From contig JBOZIK010000001.1 of assembly GCA_051453625.1 (NCBI GenBank), positions 254,370,160 to 254,403,421 on the forward strand: a stretch of DNA of 33,262 bases, given 5' to 3'. The stretch is from Welwitschia mirabilis. Taxonomy: Eukaryota; Gnetophyta; Gnetopsida; Welwitschiales. Under the pieces are notes generated by a model. It did no database searches. It saw only the letters and a program-made list of their open reading frames with translations, and was not told the origin of the DNA. Position numbers and translations under genes: made by a program. Positions 1 through 9,466 of the stretch are shown in pieces; positions within the stretch are counted from its first letter, which is position 1, and the number at the start of each line of letters is the position of its first letter.

Positions 1-515
1 TCATCTTGCATTGCATTTACTTTATTATTTACTTTCAATTAGTAAAAGATAAAAGACCAAAAACTACCTTTGAAAATAAATTCTCTAACTCTAAGCCTAA
101 TGCCTTCATTGGGATTACGACATTCGGGTGACCTCCTGTCTATACTAGCGTGTGTCTTTTTGCAAGCTATATCATTTGTAGGTTTACCTAAGGACTTCAA
201 GATTCCATAAATTCGCACAATAACAAGAAGTCCATGAGGCCTATTAACTATGCCATGCTCTCTAGGATGCACATTTTTAAGGATATTGTTACTCCTTCTA
301 AGCCTAAGATTAAAGCCTCTCACACTCTAAAGATCCTTCATTTTTATGTCATCTAGATTTTCTCAATTAGCATATCAAGGATGCTCTCATTGCTAGTGGT
401 ATTCTAGTTACTAACACTTCTTAGAGTGAGGGTACTCAGTCTCTTAAAGAATATAAGTCTACTTAAATATTTTTCTTTTATCTCTATCTCTTATTACACT
501 TCTTATCCTTGATTT
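1..515 (+). pseudogene. Possible envelope-like (third ORF) remnant of a copia element
   Basis: The plus strand carries a broken reading frame around positions 180-330 with the stretch INYAMLSRMHIFKDI. It resembles the 'L-P-Y-x-M-L-x-T-R-I-F-K' stretch of the plant retrotransposon third ORF, often annotated as 'putative plant transposon protein' or envelope-like. Several stops interrupt the frame both upstream and downstream. Position supports the reading: the fragment lies just before a purine-rich motif (about 516-530, ggggagaaaa) and a PPT/LTR junction at 769-783, where Sirevirus-type copia elements carry this ORF. The reverse strand is also open over 39-323, but that frame shows no recognisable domain and is taken to be antisense. 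The similarity is short and judged by eye, so the call is weak. The 5' part of the element lies outside the window. Confidence 0.35.
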
Positions 516-782
516 TGTTAAAATTGGGGAGAAAAAATTGTATTTTTATCATATGTATTTTTGTGTATGTTAATGTCAGATGTAATCTTTCAGTTGTATC
601 TCAAAATTCCAATATTTTGATTAATACAAAATGTGTTTTTATACCAATGAAAATATCTTTTGTGTAAACTATTTTTACCTATAAAACTCATGCTAATTTA
701 ACTTGTTTTCTAATTTATTTAATTATAGGGATCATGCATTTTAAAATAGTGTTTTTCCTCAATCAATGACAAAGGGAAAGTT
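516..782 (+). other. Pre-LTR non-coding region with polypurine tracts
   Basis: AT-rich sequence between the ORF remnant and the LTR. A purine motif (ggggagaaaa) sits near 519-532 and a second (caaagggaaag) at 770-780, directly before the LTR start TGTTAAG at 783. The second is the likely plus-strand primer (PPT). A perfect 12-bp inverted repeat (aatcaatgacaa at 761-772, reverse complement at 796-807) flanks the PPT/LTR junction. Confidence 0.5.
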
Positions 783-2047
783 TGTTAAGAACCTATTGTC
801 ATTGATTAAATTAATGAGTTTTTGTGAAGTTAGTTATTTTTTAAATATTTTTTAACATTAAGCAACTACTTTATAAATCTAGGTGACTTATCTATTAAAT
901 GAAAATATACTAAATAACAAGAGGACAACCATATGTACAATAAAGGGCAACCAAATTATTAGTAAAGTTAAGCTACTTTAGAATCAAGAAACCGTGGCTC
1001 CAAATTGGGGTGACCAGACTACTAATCAGATGAATAATAGTTCTAGCACAGGCAACCATGTATATCATGTAGGGTGATTTATTTTCAAACTTGTTGCAAA
1101 CTAAGATAAAAGCAGGTTACCTATATTATGCCCAAGGGTAACTGAACTACATTCTGCAAATTTTAGCATACTAATAGTGAGGGTGATCAAAGATATAATT
1201 AAGGGTGGGTGACCACATACTTGCTAAAAAGGATTATAAAGAGATTGACCTAGATTTTAATTTAGGGAAACTGCAATAAGCTCGACCCAATATTTATTTA
1301 AGGGTAATCAAATGTCTCAATGTAACACTATTGAACTAAATCTATCAAAGATGACCAACTATTTATATAAGAGCAACATAATAAGTAAACTATAAAAACT
1401 GAGTCAAGAAAGAGTGACTGAATAAAAAGAATAAGGGTGACTAAATACTAGGTCGATCAATAGTATTATGAGGTTGATCCAATATGTTTTAAATATAACC
1501 ATTATGCAGTTCCCCAGAAAAGGGTGGAATCAGTTCCAATGGTCTACTTTTATCTCTAAATGGCTAATTTTTTAGCTACTCTTTTTAAGTACCTTCCTTT
1601 TAGTAGTGAAGATTACCTCTTTTGATACTGACACATTACATGAATCATTATCATAAGTTTTGTATGTACTATACTTGAAAGACTACGGGTTCAAATTTTA
1701 GGAGCTTCTCTTCATAACTACGCTTATTAGAGCTTGCTATGCATTTTATTCTTATGGAGCATAACTGTGCATTTATGCACCTTGGTTAAATACTTTCTTC
1801 CATGCTTGTGAATTAGCATCAAAATCCACTTCTAATTGTATAGATTTTTGATAAGCCTGAAAATCAACCTTTGAGGTTAATCTATTCTAGCTAGAGATGG
1901 GTTGTCTAAGAGCTAAAGTGTGGTGTTTATCCATCATTAAAAACATTCTGTGATTTTTTAGTGGAGTGTTTGTCTTTTATTTGTAGGTCTTCTAAGTGGA
2001 CAAATATTTTTTTAATGACCTATTCATCCCCCTCTAGGATCAATCCA
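783..2047 (+). mobile_element. Copia-type LTR (family 1), probably a 3' LTR
   Basis: The left end TGTTAAGAACC directly follows a PPT. The right end carries cctattcatccccctctagg (2018-2038), the same kind of terminal sequence seen at the end of the second copia family's 5' LTR (5347-5366). Length is about 1.27 kb. A weak PBS-like ttggtcact follows at 2057. The LTR contains a degenerate array of GGTGACC motifs (about 960-1530). It does not align by eye with the LTRs at 2873-11551, so it is a separate family. The exact right end is uncertain because a minus-oriented repeat abuts it. Confidence 0.5.
960..1530 (+). repeat. Degenerate array of GGTGACC/GGTCGATC motifs inside LTR
   Basis: A short motif of form AGGGTGACCNAAT recurs about a dozen times at irregular 15-60 bp spacing, e.g. 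near 1009, 1071, 1136, 1189, 1206, 1243, 1310, 1361, 1414, 1435, 1453 and 1473. The half-palindromic GGT(C)GACC core resembles the motif arrays of the LTRs at 2873, 4209 and 9763. The array lies in the expected U3 part, so a regulatory or structural role is possible but inferred. Confidence 0.45.
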
Positions 2048-2842
2048 TACTTTAATTTGGTCACTTAGTAAAGTTTTAAGCATAAAATTGAAATCATAGC
2101 CAAGATATTTTATATGTAAGAAAAAGATGCAAAAGATGTAAGGGGAAAAAATAGATGAAAGTTCATAAACCATACAAGAAATTAAAGTAAGCCATAAAAC
2201 CATTCCAATTTTAAGATAAAACTCAATATCTCATGAAGATTACAAGGCTCCAAGGCTTTTCCAATTTAGCTTCAAGATTAAGATCATAAGATTCAATCAT
2301 ATGAACTTTTTCAAGATGTGAAATATGAGAAGAGAAGGATCCTATTTATAGAATAAAGTATAAGATGTGAAGAGGCACCAAGTAAGAAGTGGTGCAAGTG
2401 GTGTGATGAAAGTGGTAAAAGTGGAAAAAGCAGTATAGTAGAAGTGATCAAAGTAGTAAAGGGATTGGTGAAGTGGTGGGGATTCTGTTACCTTGTCAAG
2501 CCACTGGGTAAATAACAAATGAAAATTATGCTTAACATAATTAAATCATAAATAAAAAATTAGCAGTAATAATAAAATATTTCATAAATATGATAGTAAT
2601 TTATTTAACACTTAAAAATAATATCTAAGCATCTCTATTTAAAATAATTTCCATTTCAAATCCATAACTCATTGGATTTGCTAAAATGAATAATTTAAAT
2701 GAATAAAACCAAAGCACAAAATAATAATTATGGGACTATTAGCTATTAACATCAAATATTTACCTTATAAAATTTTACATTTTTTTAAACTTATTTATTG
2801 GGATAATTTAAACTTAAATTTTGATAGTTAAAATTTGGAACA
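2048..2842 (-). repeat. 0.8 kb LTR-like repeat, copy 1 (solo LTR or LTR fragment)
   Basis: This block aligns by eye over its full length with 15784-16588. Shared landmarks include tttaagcata, agccaagatattttatatg, gaagaggcacc, a GTGG-rich minisatellite, gttaccttgtcaagccact, and the upper end ...atttggaaca. Read on the minus strand it begins TGTTCC (TGTCCC in the other copy), like many gypsy LTRs. It carries a TATA-like element (TATAAATA, minus strand, 2343-2350), conserved in the sister copy. No coding sequence is seen. I infer a gypsy LTR in minus orientation; no convincing target-site duplication was found. Confidence 0.55.
2384..2480. repeat. GTGGTGAAA-type minisatellite in LTR-like repeat copy 1
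   Basis: Imperfect repeats of a 9-mer-like unit (aagtggtg/gaaagtgg/aaaagtgg) form a locally G- and A-rich tract. The matching tract at about 16108-16230 in the sister copy has a different number of units. Confidence 0.5.
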
Positions 2843-3019
2843 TGACTTTTTTACATCCATTAAAGAGGTTTCTATTAGATTATATTTGCCAATTGATGTC
2901 AAACTAATATATCTTATATAGTGAAAATTGTTATGTCTTGTGTGCAAATGAGATTGAGTTTTGTAGGTAAAAGAATTACACAAAAAATTCATTAGAAACC
3001 TGCTGAGTTATATTAACCT

Positions 3020-3320
3020 CCAGTAGGGTCGACCGAATCCTAAAGAAGTCAATCACACCTGAAGCTATTACAAGAAAAATGGACTAAACCCAAAGGGATA
3101 GACTGGATTCTCATGGTGTCAACCAGACTTGAGAAACTAATAGGCACTAGCCCTAGACTAAGAAGAAAGGGGTTAACTAGATTTTAATATGGCCTATCAG
3201 ACTTGAGAATCTGATAGACCATAGATTCAGACCGAGAGGTAAGAGGTTGACCAGACCTAGGATGGGGTCGACCAAATTCTCATAGGATTAATTGAATTTT
3301 TGTGGGGTTGACCAAATGGC
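3020..3320 (+). repeat. Array of GGTCGACC-like motifs in LTR copy 1
   Basis: About ten copies of a motif of form GGGGTYGACCRRAYTY occur at 25-40 bp spacing, e.g. gggtcgaccgaatcc near 3026, gtcaaccagactt near 3118, gaggttgaccagacc near 3235 and ggggtcgaccaaattc near 3265. The same array is present in LTR copies 2 (about 4295-4600) and 3 (about 9915-10170). It lies upstream of the TATA element, so it occupies U3. Confidence 0.6.
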
Positions 3321-3442
3321 ATGGAAAAGTAAAATATCTAAGTGTTATGTATCCATTACCTAGATGTTACCTAGCCATTTTCTAGCTATTCATAGCCGTT
3401 GGAGGTGCAATTCATTTGTGATAAATCCTAGTAGCCCTCCAT

Positions 3443-3450
3443 TATAAATA
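3443..3450 (+). promoter_or_regulatory. TATA element of copia family 2 LTR (copy 1)
   Basis: TATAAATA preceded by gccctccat; the same context occurs in all three LTR copies (also 4716-4723 and 10281-10288). It separates the motif array (U3) from the tandem-repeat half (R/U5) and is the likely core promoter. Confidence 0.6.
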
Positions 3451-3727
3451 GCAATGCTATTATTGACTTAGAGATCTTTTGGCATTGTTTGTATTTAGCA
3501 TAATCATTGTTGATTTGAAACATCAGGTTGTACTTTCATTAGTGTATAATTGTATTACTTCACATTTGATTTAGAAGATCAATCATTGGCATAAGAGCTT
3601 CATTCAGAATCAGATCTAAGAGCTTCATCATTGTAATCTATTTGAGAAGAGCTTCATTTATTATATGCTTTAGAACGTGTGATATCTGAGCAATTAATAC
3701 ATCATTACATCACATCCATTATATTTA

Positions 3728-3823
3728 AAGTTGAGACTTAGCTTACAAAAGTGTATTATTAAGGTTAAGACTTATCCTATAAAAGTCTGTTGTTAAGATT
3801 GAGACTTATCCTATAAAAGTCCA
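3728..3823 (+). repeat. 34-bp tandem repeat in LTR copy 1 (3 units)
   Basis: Units of the form gttgagacttagcctataaa plus a 14-bp tail occur three times here, twice in LTR copy 2 (5004-5068) and three times in LTR copy 3 (11174-11270). It lies downstream of the TATA element, so it would be transcribed. Confidence 0.65.
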
Positions 3824-4108
3824 CTTGTAAGGGTTACATGTAAACCTAGAAAAACCTGTGGAGTATCAGAGATCTGAGATCAAGCTTGAAAGAAGCTGAT
3901 CATCAAGAGTAGAGTAGGGGAGTTCATGAATTACTATAAATCTAGCATGCATCACAATTGATTGTTTGTGCTTTTCTATCTTTTGATTCTTGACTTTTAG
4001 TTTTCCATTTTAGTTTTGTATGCATACTTCTTGATTCCATTATTTTCATATGTAAACTATGCTTAGATAGATTTAATTTTATTTTGAGCATAAGTTTGTA
4101 AAAAAACC

Positions 4109-4208
4109 NNNNNNNNNNNNNNNNNNNNNNNNNNNNNNNNNNNNNNNNNNNNNNNNNNNNNNNNNNNNNNNNNNNNNNNNNNNNNNNNNNNNNNNNNNNN
4201 NNNNNNNN
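4109..4208. other. Assembly gap (100 N)
   Basis: Exactly 100 N, the usual placeholder for unknown length. It joins the end of LTR copy 1 to a copy 2 that lacks its first ~60 bases, so the order of the two LTRs rests on scaffolding. Confidence 0.95.
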
Positions 4209-5381
4209 CTTATGTCCAAATGAGATTGAGTTTTACAGCTAAAAGAATTAAATAATAAATGCATTAGAAACCTATTGAGTTATGTTAATCTCTAGTAGGG
4301 ATCGACCAAATCCTAAAGGGGTCAACCGCATCTAAAGCTATTACAAGAAAAATGAACTAAATCTAGAGGGGTTGACCAGATTCTCATGAGGTCAACTGGA
4401 CTTGAGGAACTGATAGGCACTAGTTCCAAACTGAGAGGAAAGAGCTCAATCGGAGTTTAATGGGGTTGACCAAACTTGAAAAGATGATAGACCATAGATC
4501 CAGACCAAGAAGCAAGGAGTTAACTAGACCCAGGAAGGGGTTTACTGAACTCTCATGATATTGATTGAATTTTTATAAGGTCAACTGGATTTCATGAAAA
4601 AGTAAAAAATCTAAATGTTATGTACCCATTACCTAGCCATTACCTAGTCATTTTCTAGCCATTTATAGTTGTCAGAGGTGTAATTCATTTGTGATAAATC
4701 CTAGTAGCCCTCCATTATAAATAGCTATGCTATTATTGACCTAGAGATCTTTTTTAGCATTGTTTGTATTCAGAATAATCATTATGAATTTGAAAGATTA
4801 GATTGTACTTTCATTGGTATATCATTGTATTGCTTCACATATGATTTAGGAGATCAATCATTGGCATAAGAGCTTCATTTAGAATCATATCTAAGAGCTT
4901 CATCATTGTGATCTATTGAAAAAGAGTTCCATTTATTGTTTTACTATAGAATGTGTAATATCTAAGTAATCAAGGCATCATTACATCACATGCATTGTTT
5001 TCAAAGGTTGAGACTTAGCCTACAAAATTCCATTGTTAAGGTTGAGACTTAGCCTATAAAAATCTATTTGTAAGGATTATAGATGAACCCAGGAAAACCT
5101 ATGGAGTAACAAAGATCCAAGATTAAGCTTAGGAGAATCTAATCATTAAGAATAAAGTAAAGCAGTTCCCAAACCACTATAAATCCACTGTGCATTACAA
5201 TTGGTAGTTTATGCTTTTCCATCTTTTAATTATTTCCTTGTAGTTTTTCATTTTATTTTTGTATATAGAATTCTTGATTCCATTATTTTTATATGTAAAA
5301 TATGCTTAGATAGATTTATATTTTAGGCATAAGTTTGTGAAATAACCTATTCATCCCTCCCTAGGGTTCTCGATCCAATCA
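4209..5381 (+). mobile_element. Copia family 2 LTR, copy 2 (5' LTR of the element)
   Basis: Begins inside the LTR (cttatgtccaaatgagattg) because its first ~60 bp fall in the gap. Ends ...gatccaatca, two bases before a PBS, which identifies it as a 5' LTR. It has the TATA element at 4716-4723 and two units of the 34-bp tandem repeat. It is diverged from copies 1 and 3 throughout, so the element is old. Confidence 0.75.
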
Positions 5382-5383
5382 CT

Positions 5384-5396
5384 TGGTATCAGATCC
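5384..5396 (+). other. Primer binding site, initiator tRNA-Met type
   Basis: tggtatcagatcc lies two bases after the LTR end. It matches the common plant PBS TGGTATCAGAGCC except at one position. It fixes the 5' end of the internal region and the plus orientation of the element. Confidence 0.8.
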
Positions 5397-5462
5397 TAGG
5401 TTAGTCTTTGAGAGATTTTTACAGATCTAGACTTAAGAACCCTAAAAATTAGTAACCCCACT

Positions 5463-6314
5463 AATGGATTTTCAATCAGTTGTTCACCCATGTTCGATGG
5501 TTCAAACTATGCTTATTAGAAAGCTAGGATGAGAATATTTCTCAGATCCCTAGATGCCAATGTAGAGGAAGTCATATATAAAGGTTATACTATGCCTATG
5601 ATAACATAAGCCGATGCGAATGGTCATACTATCTTAGTTCCCAAATCCCGAGACCAATGGATTTCCATAAATAAAGCAAAAGCCATAATTAATGCCATGC
5701 TCTTAATGCTATTTTTTATGCAGTATGTGCAGATGAATTTAAAATAATTATAAACTGTAATCATGTAAAGGAAGCTTGGGATATTTTAGGAGTGGCATAT
5801 AAAGGAACATCCACTGTTAAGCAAGCAAAACTACATATGCTTATTTTTAAATTTGAAGATATTCATATGGGTGATGAAGAAACACTATAGGAATTTTTTA
5901 CTAAACTTATAGATATTGTGGACTTAATGGCAAGCCTTGAAGATTTCATGGAGGAAAGAAAAGTGGTAAGGAAAGTTCTAAGATCCCTATCTAAGAGATT
6001 CTAACCAATGGTGATAGTCATAAAAGAGAGGAAAAAACACCAAATTCATGGCATTAGAAGAACTTTAAGGTAATCTTCAAACCTGTGAACTTAAGTTTAC
6101 TAAAGATAAAAGAAAAGGTATTACTTTAAAATATGTGCAGGAGAATTACAGATCTGACAGGTCAGATGAAGAACTTGATGACAATGAAGTGGATCTTCTA
6201 GGAAGACACTTCAAAAAGTTTCTTTATAGGAAAGAGGAAGGAGAATCAAGTAGGAATCCAAAGAGAAGCAATCCAAAATAAATAAAAGAGCAAGAAAAAG
6301 GAAAGAAAATCTAG
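5463..6314 (+). pseudogene. gag: Copia gag, N-terminal and central part (UBN2-like), broken
   Basis: Gag forms the virus-like particle and packages element RNA. The probable start is the ATG at 5463. The frame then shifts and reads FDGSNYAY, a TAG where copia gags have Trp, then KARMRIFLRSLD, the usual start of the copia gag core. Another frame gives AWDILGVAYKGTSTVKQAK and FFTKLIDIVDLMASLED, which match the pattern of plant UBN2-type gag domains. At least three frame changes and several stops separate these blocks. It follows the PBS by about 70 bases, the normal place for gag. It cannot encode a functional Gag. The family assignment is firm, the exact boundaries are not. Confidence 0.75.
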
Positions 6315-6845
6315 TGCTATTCATGCAAAGGATTTGGACATATGACCAATAAGTATCCCAACACTAGAATAGAAAATAAAAAGTCTAGAAACACCTCATT
6401 CATGAAAACTTGGAATAATGAAGATGATGAAAATAAAGAGAACTACTTGAATCATATATCAGATAGAGATAGAAGATTATCTTTCATGGATTTAGTTTCA
6501 TTACTCAAAAATGTGCTTAGTACTTCAATGTCAGATGAGTTGGATATGATTGATGAAGAGGAAGATGAGCTAGAAGATACATATCAAGAGTTGTATGAAG
6601 AATGTGAAAAGCTCATCAAGAGATTCAATAAGTTGAATAAAATGGTAAAGATCATTACAAAAGAAAAGGAGGAAGTAGAAGAGAAGTGTAAGATGCTCAA
6701 ATCCGATAACATCACATTAACTAATCAGGTAAATGATTTTTCATTTTTTATAAATAAGTTCTTTGATAGTTCATTTAAACTAGAACAGATGATTGAAATT
6801 CAAAATCCAAATGGAGATAAATCAGGTATTGCTTTTGGAGAATAA
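6315..6845 (+). pseudogene. gag: Copia gag C-terminus: damaged zinc knuckle plus acidic coiled coil
   Basis: This frame is open from the zinc knuckle to the stop at 6845. The knuckle (6315-6356) reads CYSCKGFGHMTNKY; the CCHC pattern C-x2-C-x4-H-x4-C has its last Cys replaced by Tyr (TAT for TGT). A stop lies directly before the first Cys. About 170 residues follow, rich in Glu, Asp and Lys. An acidic run (DEEEDELEDTYQELYEECE) and heptad-like spacing of hydrophobic residues suggest a coiled coil, then a polar tail. A long coiled-coil Gag end is known from plant Sireviruses. As it stands it is an uninterrupted 504-nt frame with an ATG at 6342, but it looks like a leftover of gag rather than a gene. 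Confidence 0.7.
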
Positions 6846-7440
6846 ATATCATAAAAATAGGTAAATCAAATAAGTAAGTTTGTGCCTAATATATTATGCA
6901 AATTTTATGGTATATTTGATCATTCTAAACATTTTTGCAAAGTTACATGTTTGATGCTTTTTTCTAAAAATGTAAACTCATTACCTTTTAAGTTTATTCC
7001 AAAAAAAAAATACACCACCTAAGTCAAATAAGACTAAGTGGGTTAAAGCTATTAATCTTCAAAGATTTGTGAAAAAGATAAATTTTAGAGGATCACATTT
7101 GAATAGTTGGTATCTCAATAGCAATTTTTCAATGCATATGATAGGAGATAAATTAAGGTTTCAGAACCTGAAGAGCATAAATGAAGGAGAAATCATTTTT
7201 GGAAACAATCAAACAATAAAAATAGAATGTACAAGAAGCATCAAAGGAGGTATGTCATCCAACCTTGATAATGTACTTTATATTAATGGTTTGCAACATA
7301 ATTTAGTAAGTGTTAGTTAACTTTATGATAAAGGGCATAGAATAGTCTTTGATAAATCGAAATGCATAGTTGAAAATGAGAAAAAAATATTTTTATTTTT
7401 CATGCAAATTGTATTGATAATTATTATAGATTAGATGTTA
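6846..7440 (+). pseudogene. pol: Copia aspartic protease and GAG-pre-integrase remnant
   Basis: The frame 7069-7320 reads like a copia protease. It shows WYLNSNFSMHMIGDK where the family has W-x-x-D-S-G-x-S-x-H-M, followed by FGNNQTIKIECTRSI and VLYINGLQHNLVSVS. The catalytic Asp-Ser-Gly is Asn-Ser-Asn here (7117-7125), so the enzyme would be dead. After a stop at 7318 the same frame continues LYDKGHRIVFDKSKC, the usual join to the GAG-pre-integrase domain, and fades by about 7440. Upstream (6880-7060) is a degraded linker. In copia elements this protease releases Gag and Pol proteins from the polyprotein. The changes at the Asp and Gly codons are G-to-A transitions (GAT to AAT, GGT to AAT), consistent with methylation-driven decay. 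Confidence 0.75.
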
Positions 7441-7604
7441 AATTACTTGATTAATAATTTCATAAAAACCAACATTTTAGGAAAGATTTTAATAAAACTA
7501 AATTTTATTTTATCAAATTTGATGAAACCCCTAGTTCTCATAATCAATTTAACTATCATGAAAGTGATCTAGAAGTCAGTACACCATCCTTTGGTTAATT
7601 GCAG
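7441..7604 (+). pseudogene. Deletion scar where integrase and RT/RNase H should be
   Basis: About 160 bp hold what would normally be some 3 kb of integrase, reverse transcriptase and RNase H. The only hint of pol is FIKFDET near 7510-7530, similar to the linker between integrase and RT in copia polyproteins. I see no integrase HHCC or DDE region and no YVDD motif anywhere up to 7961. At least two deletions, or a rearranged progenitor, must be assumed. The element therefore lacks every enzyme except the dead protease. Confidence 0.5.
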
Positions 7605-7960
7605 GACAGTCAACTGGATCTATGATTCAGTCGACTAGATATAGTTGGTCGACTAGCCTGGGAGTCTGGTCACCGAGATCTCTTCTAGTACTATAAACTA
7701 TGTCTCGATGAGTCAACTGGATGGTTAAGTGGTCAACCAAATCTAATATATTATAGTGCAGAAGTACAATCGGTGGACCCAATTTCTTTATCAAATCCAT
7801 GGTATTTCCCTTAATCTATAAAAGAACTAGAACCCTAGCTTAATTTCATTATGTTTTAGTGTCTTCAAGCCTTCAGATCTAGTGAGTTTTCTTTTAGATT
7901 TAGAGATCTTTTTATCAAATCCAGTGTTTTTCTTAGTCTTCTTTCTTTTAAGGTCTTAGA
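7605..7960 (+). promoter_or_regulatory. LTR-like promoter segment upstream of envelope-like ORF
   Basis: Seven GTCGACT/GTCAACTGGAT motifs cluster at 7605-7745 (agtcaactgg, cagtcgactaga, tggtcgactag, tggtcaccgag, gagtcaactgg, tggtcaaccaaat), in the style of the LTR arrays of this window. A TATA box (tataaaag, 7817-7824) follows ~75 bp later, then a pyrimidine-rich stretch and an ATG at 7961. Array, TATA and leader repeat the layout of an LTR, yet the segment is internal. It may be an internal promoter for the third ORF or a remnant of an inserted LTR. Confidence 0.45.
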
Positions 7961-8980
7961 ATGGATGCTATCTCTTCAAAGAGAGGTGCAAAAGAAGGTT
8001 CTTAAAGGAAACCTCCCTAATTCTACCATGGAATGTCTTAATAAGATGTTGACAAGTTCTCTGATAAGTTTAAGAAGAAAGTTGTATGTCAGGAGTAGTT
8101 AGTAGCCACATTTGAGCTTAGAGAACTCAAGGATGTCATCTAGCTCTTGAGAGAATAAGATCTAGACCATTTCTTAGATGTTTCAGGTCCTGTCTATCCT
8201 TTTCTTACTAAAATGTTTTATTGCAATGCTTCATTTAACCATAATACTAGGATTCTAGAAATCCTTGTGTTAGGTATAAGGATAAAAGTAGTAGTTGATC
8301 TCATCTCTGAGATGACTGATCTTCCACAAGGAGACTATGAGGAGTTTTGGCCTCTCAGAGATACCATTAAAGATAAGTCAATAGTTACTAGGGAGCTTTA
8401 TGGTAGAGTGCATACTTAGAAACAAACCTTATCTACTTCTTTATTGACTTTCAAATATTGTTTTCATTCATTTGATATTTACTTATAATTTTCTTCCTTT
8501 AGCTGGCCATTGTGATGAGGCCTCCATCTATAGAGCATATTTGATGTATTTGGTGGGATTGAGCATTCTATTGATGCTCCTACCATAATACTGAAAAATA
8601 TGGCTTTACAGTTGGAGTATCATAGAACTAGGGATTTATTCTACTCTGTGCTTATTACTAAAATATGTTGTCATTTTCATGTTAATGCAGAATACTCTTT
8701 AGCCTTTATCATCCATTGGGGTGCAACTTTGTCTCACATGCATATATTTTCCCTTTTAAATAAATCCCCTTTTGAAACTCCAAGGGCAACATCTCTGAAT
8801 GAGACTCTTTCGTATCTGAAACGGATTGACTCCTGCACCAGACACATAAAAGAAGTACTCATTATAGCTAAATATGATACTGCAAATACCTCAACTGAAG
8901 GTACCAACTCTGCTTGTACTAGTGGAGATAAAGAAGATTCAGAGGAAGAATCTGAAGAGGAGGAAGAAGAAGAGAAATAA
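7961..8980 (+). pseudogene. Envelope-like third ORF (putative plant transposon protein type)
   Basis: A frame starting at ATG 7961 runs about 340 codons to the TAA at 8980, with several stops in its first 80 codons and again near 8417-8540. Segments 8213-8419 and 8600-8980 are open and share that frame. Recognisable parts are FLDVSGPVYPFLTKMFYCNA (family pattern F-Y-x-N), then LISEMTDLP. Around 8508-8560 another frame reads GHCDEASIYRAYLMYLVGLS, a strong match to the family's H-x-D-E-x-S block, so paired frameshifts are likely. VLITKICCHFHVN near residue 220 matches the 'L-L-T-K-I-F-x-H-F' block. The C-terminus is a very acidic tail (Glu-rich, 8930-8980). Its place between pol and the 3' LTR is that of the Sirevirus envelope-like ORF, whose function is not established. 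Confidence 0.65.
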
Positions 8981-9466
8981 TAAGATTAAATTTCTTTTGT
9001 TTTTAGATAATGTTTTGATATTCTCTGTCTTGATTTTATTGTCAACAAGGATAGACATTTTAGTATTAGTATTTGATTAGTTTATTTTTAGATATATGCT
9101 CTTGATGAGCACTTTTTATTTTCAGTTATAATCCTTATAATGGTTTATTTCTTTAATGAAATTAGTTATCTATTTGAGCATAATCTTTGCATCATTTGGT
9201 ATTTCTCAATTTGTAGCATAAAATTATATTGTGCCTATTTTAAAAAAAATTTAGATCATTATATTAATTAAAAATGAATCAAAATATTTGTAATAAGTAT
9301 TTTTTATCACATTTTTTATTATTATTTGGTATTATTGTGTTTTCTCAAATTGTGCATAAACAAACTTATCACATTTAAAAGTACAAAAATGTTGTCTATT
9401 CAGAATACCCTAAATGTGTATCAAATTTTGACTTATCTTTTTTTTTTTTTTTAATTTGGTATCAAG
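8981..9466 (+). other. Non-coding 3' region of the copia element
   Basis: AT-rich, with long T and A runs (e.g. T-run about 9438-9452). No ORF or RNA is recognised. It corresponds to the untranslated stretch between the envelope-like ORF and the PPT cluster. Confidence 0.5.

Larger units (their letters stand above)
2873..4108 (+). mobile_element. Copia family 2 LTR, copy 1 (cut by assembly gap)
   Basis: Starts tattagattatatttgcc, matching the start of the 3' LTR at 9763. Aligns by eye with LTR copy 2 (4209-5381) and copy 3 (9763-11551). Shared blocks include the GTCGACC-motif array, the TATA element at 3443-3450, a 34-bp tandem repeat at 3728-3823 and the terminal ttgattccattattttcata. It runs to the gap at 4109, about 40 bp short of the LTR end seen in copy 2. 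Its second half (ctgagatcaagcttgaaag) is closer to copy 3 than to copy 2. It is either an extra LTR in a tandem arrangement or a solo LTR next to the element. Confidence 0.7.

Noticed and set aside
39-323. Open minus-strand frame of 94 codons
   Set aside because: No domain; it lies antisense to a better, though broken, envelope-like plus-strand reading next to a PPT.
2057-2064. ttggtcact as a PBS after copia LTR family 1
   Set aside because: Too short and too diverged; it also overlaps the start of the minus-oriented 0.8 kb repeat.
3728-3823. Regularly spaced repeats considered as a CRISPR-like array
   Set aside because: Only three imperfect contiguous 34-bp units without spacers, inside a plant LTR.
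8874-9080. Open plus-strand frame overlapping the envelope-like ORF
   Set aside because: Out-of-frame shadow of the acidic tail of the 7961-8980 pseudogene; Lys/Arg-rich by frame effect.
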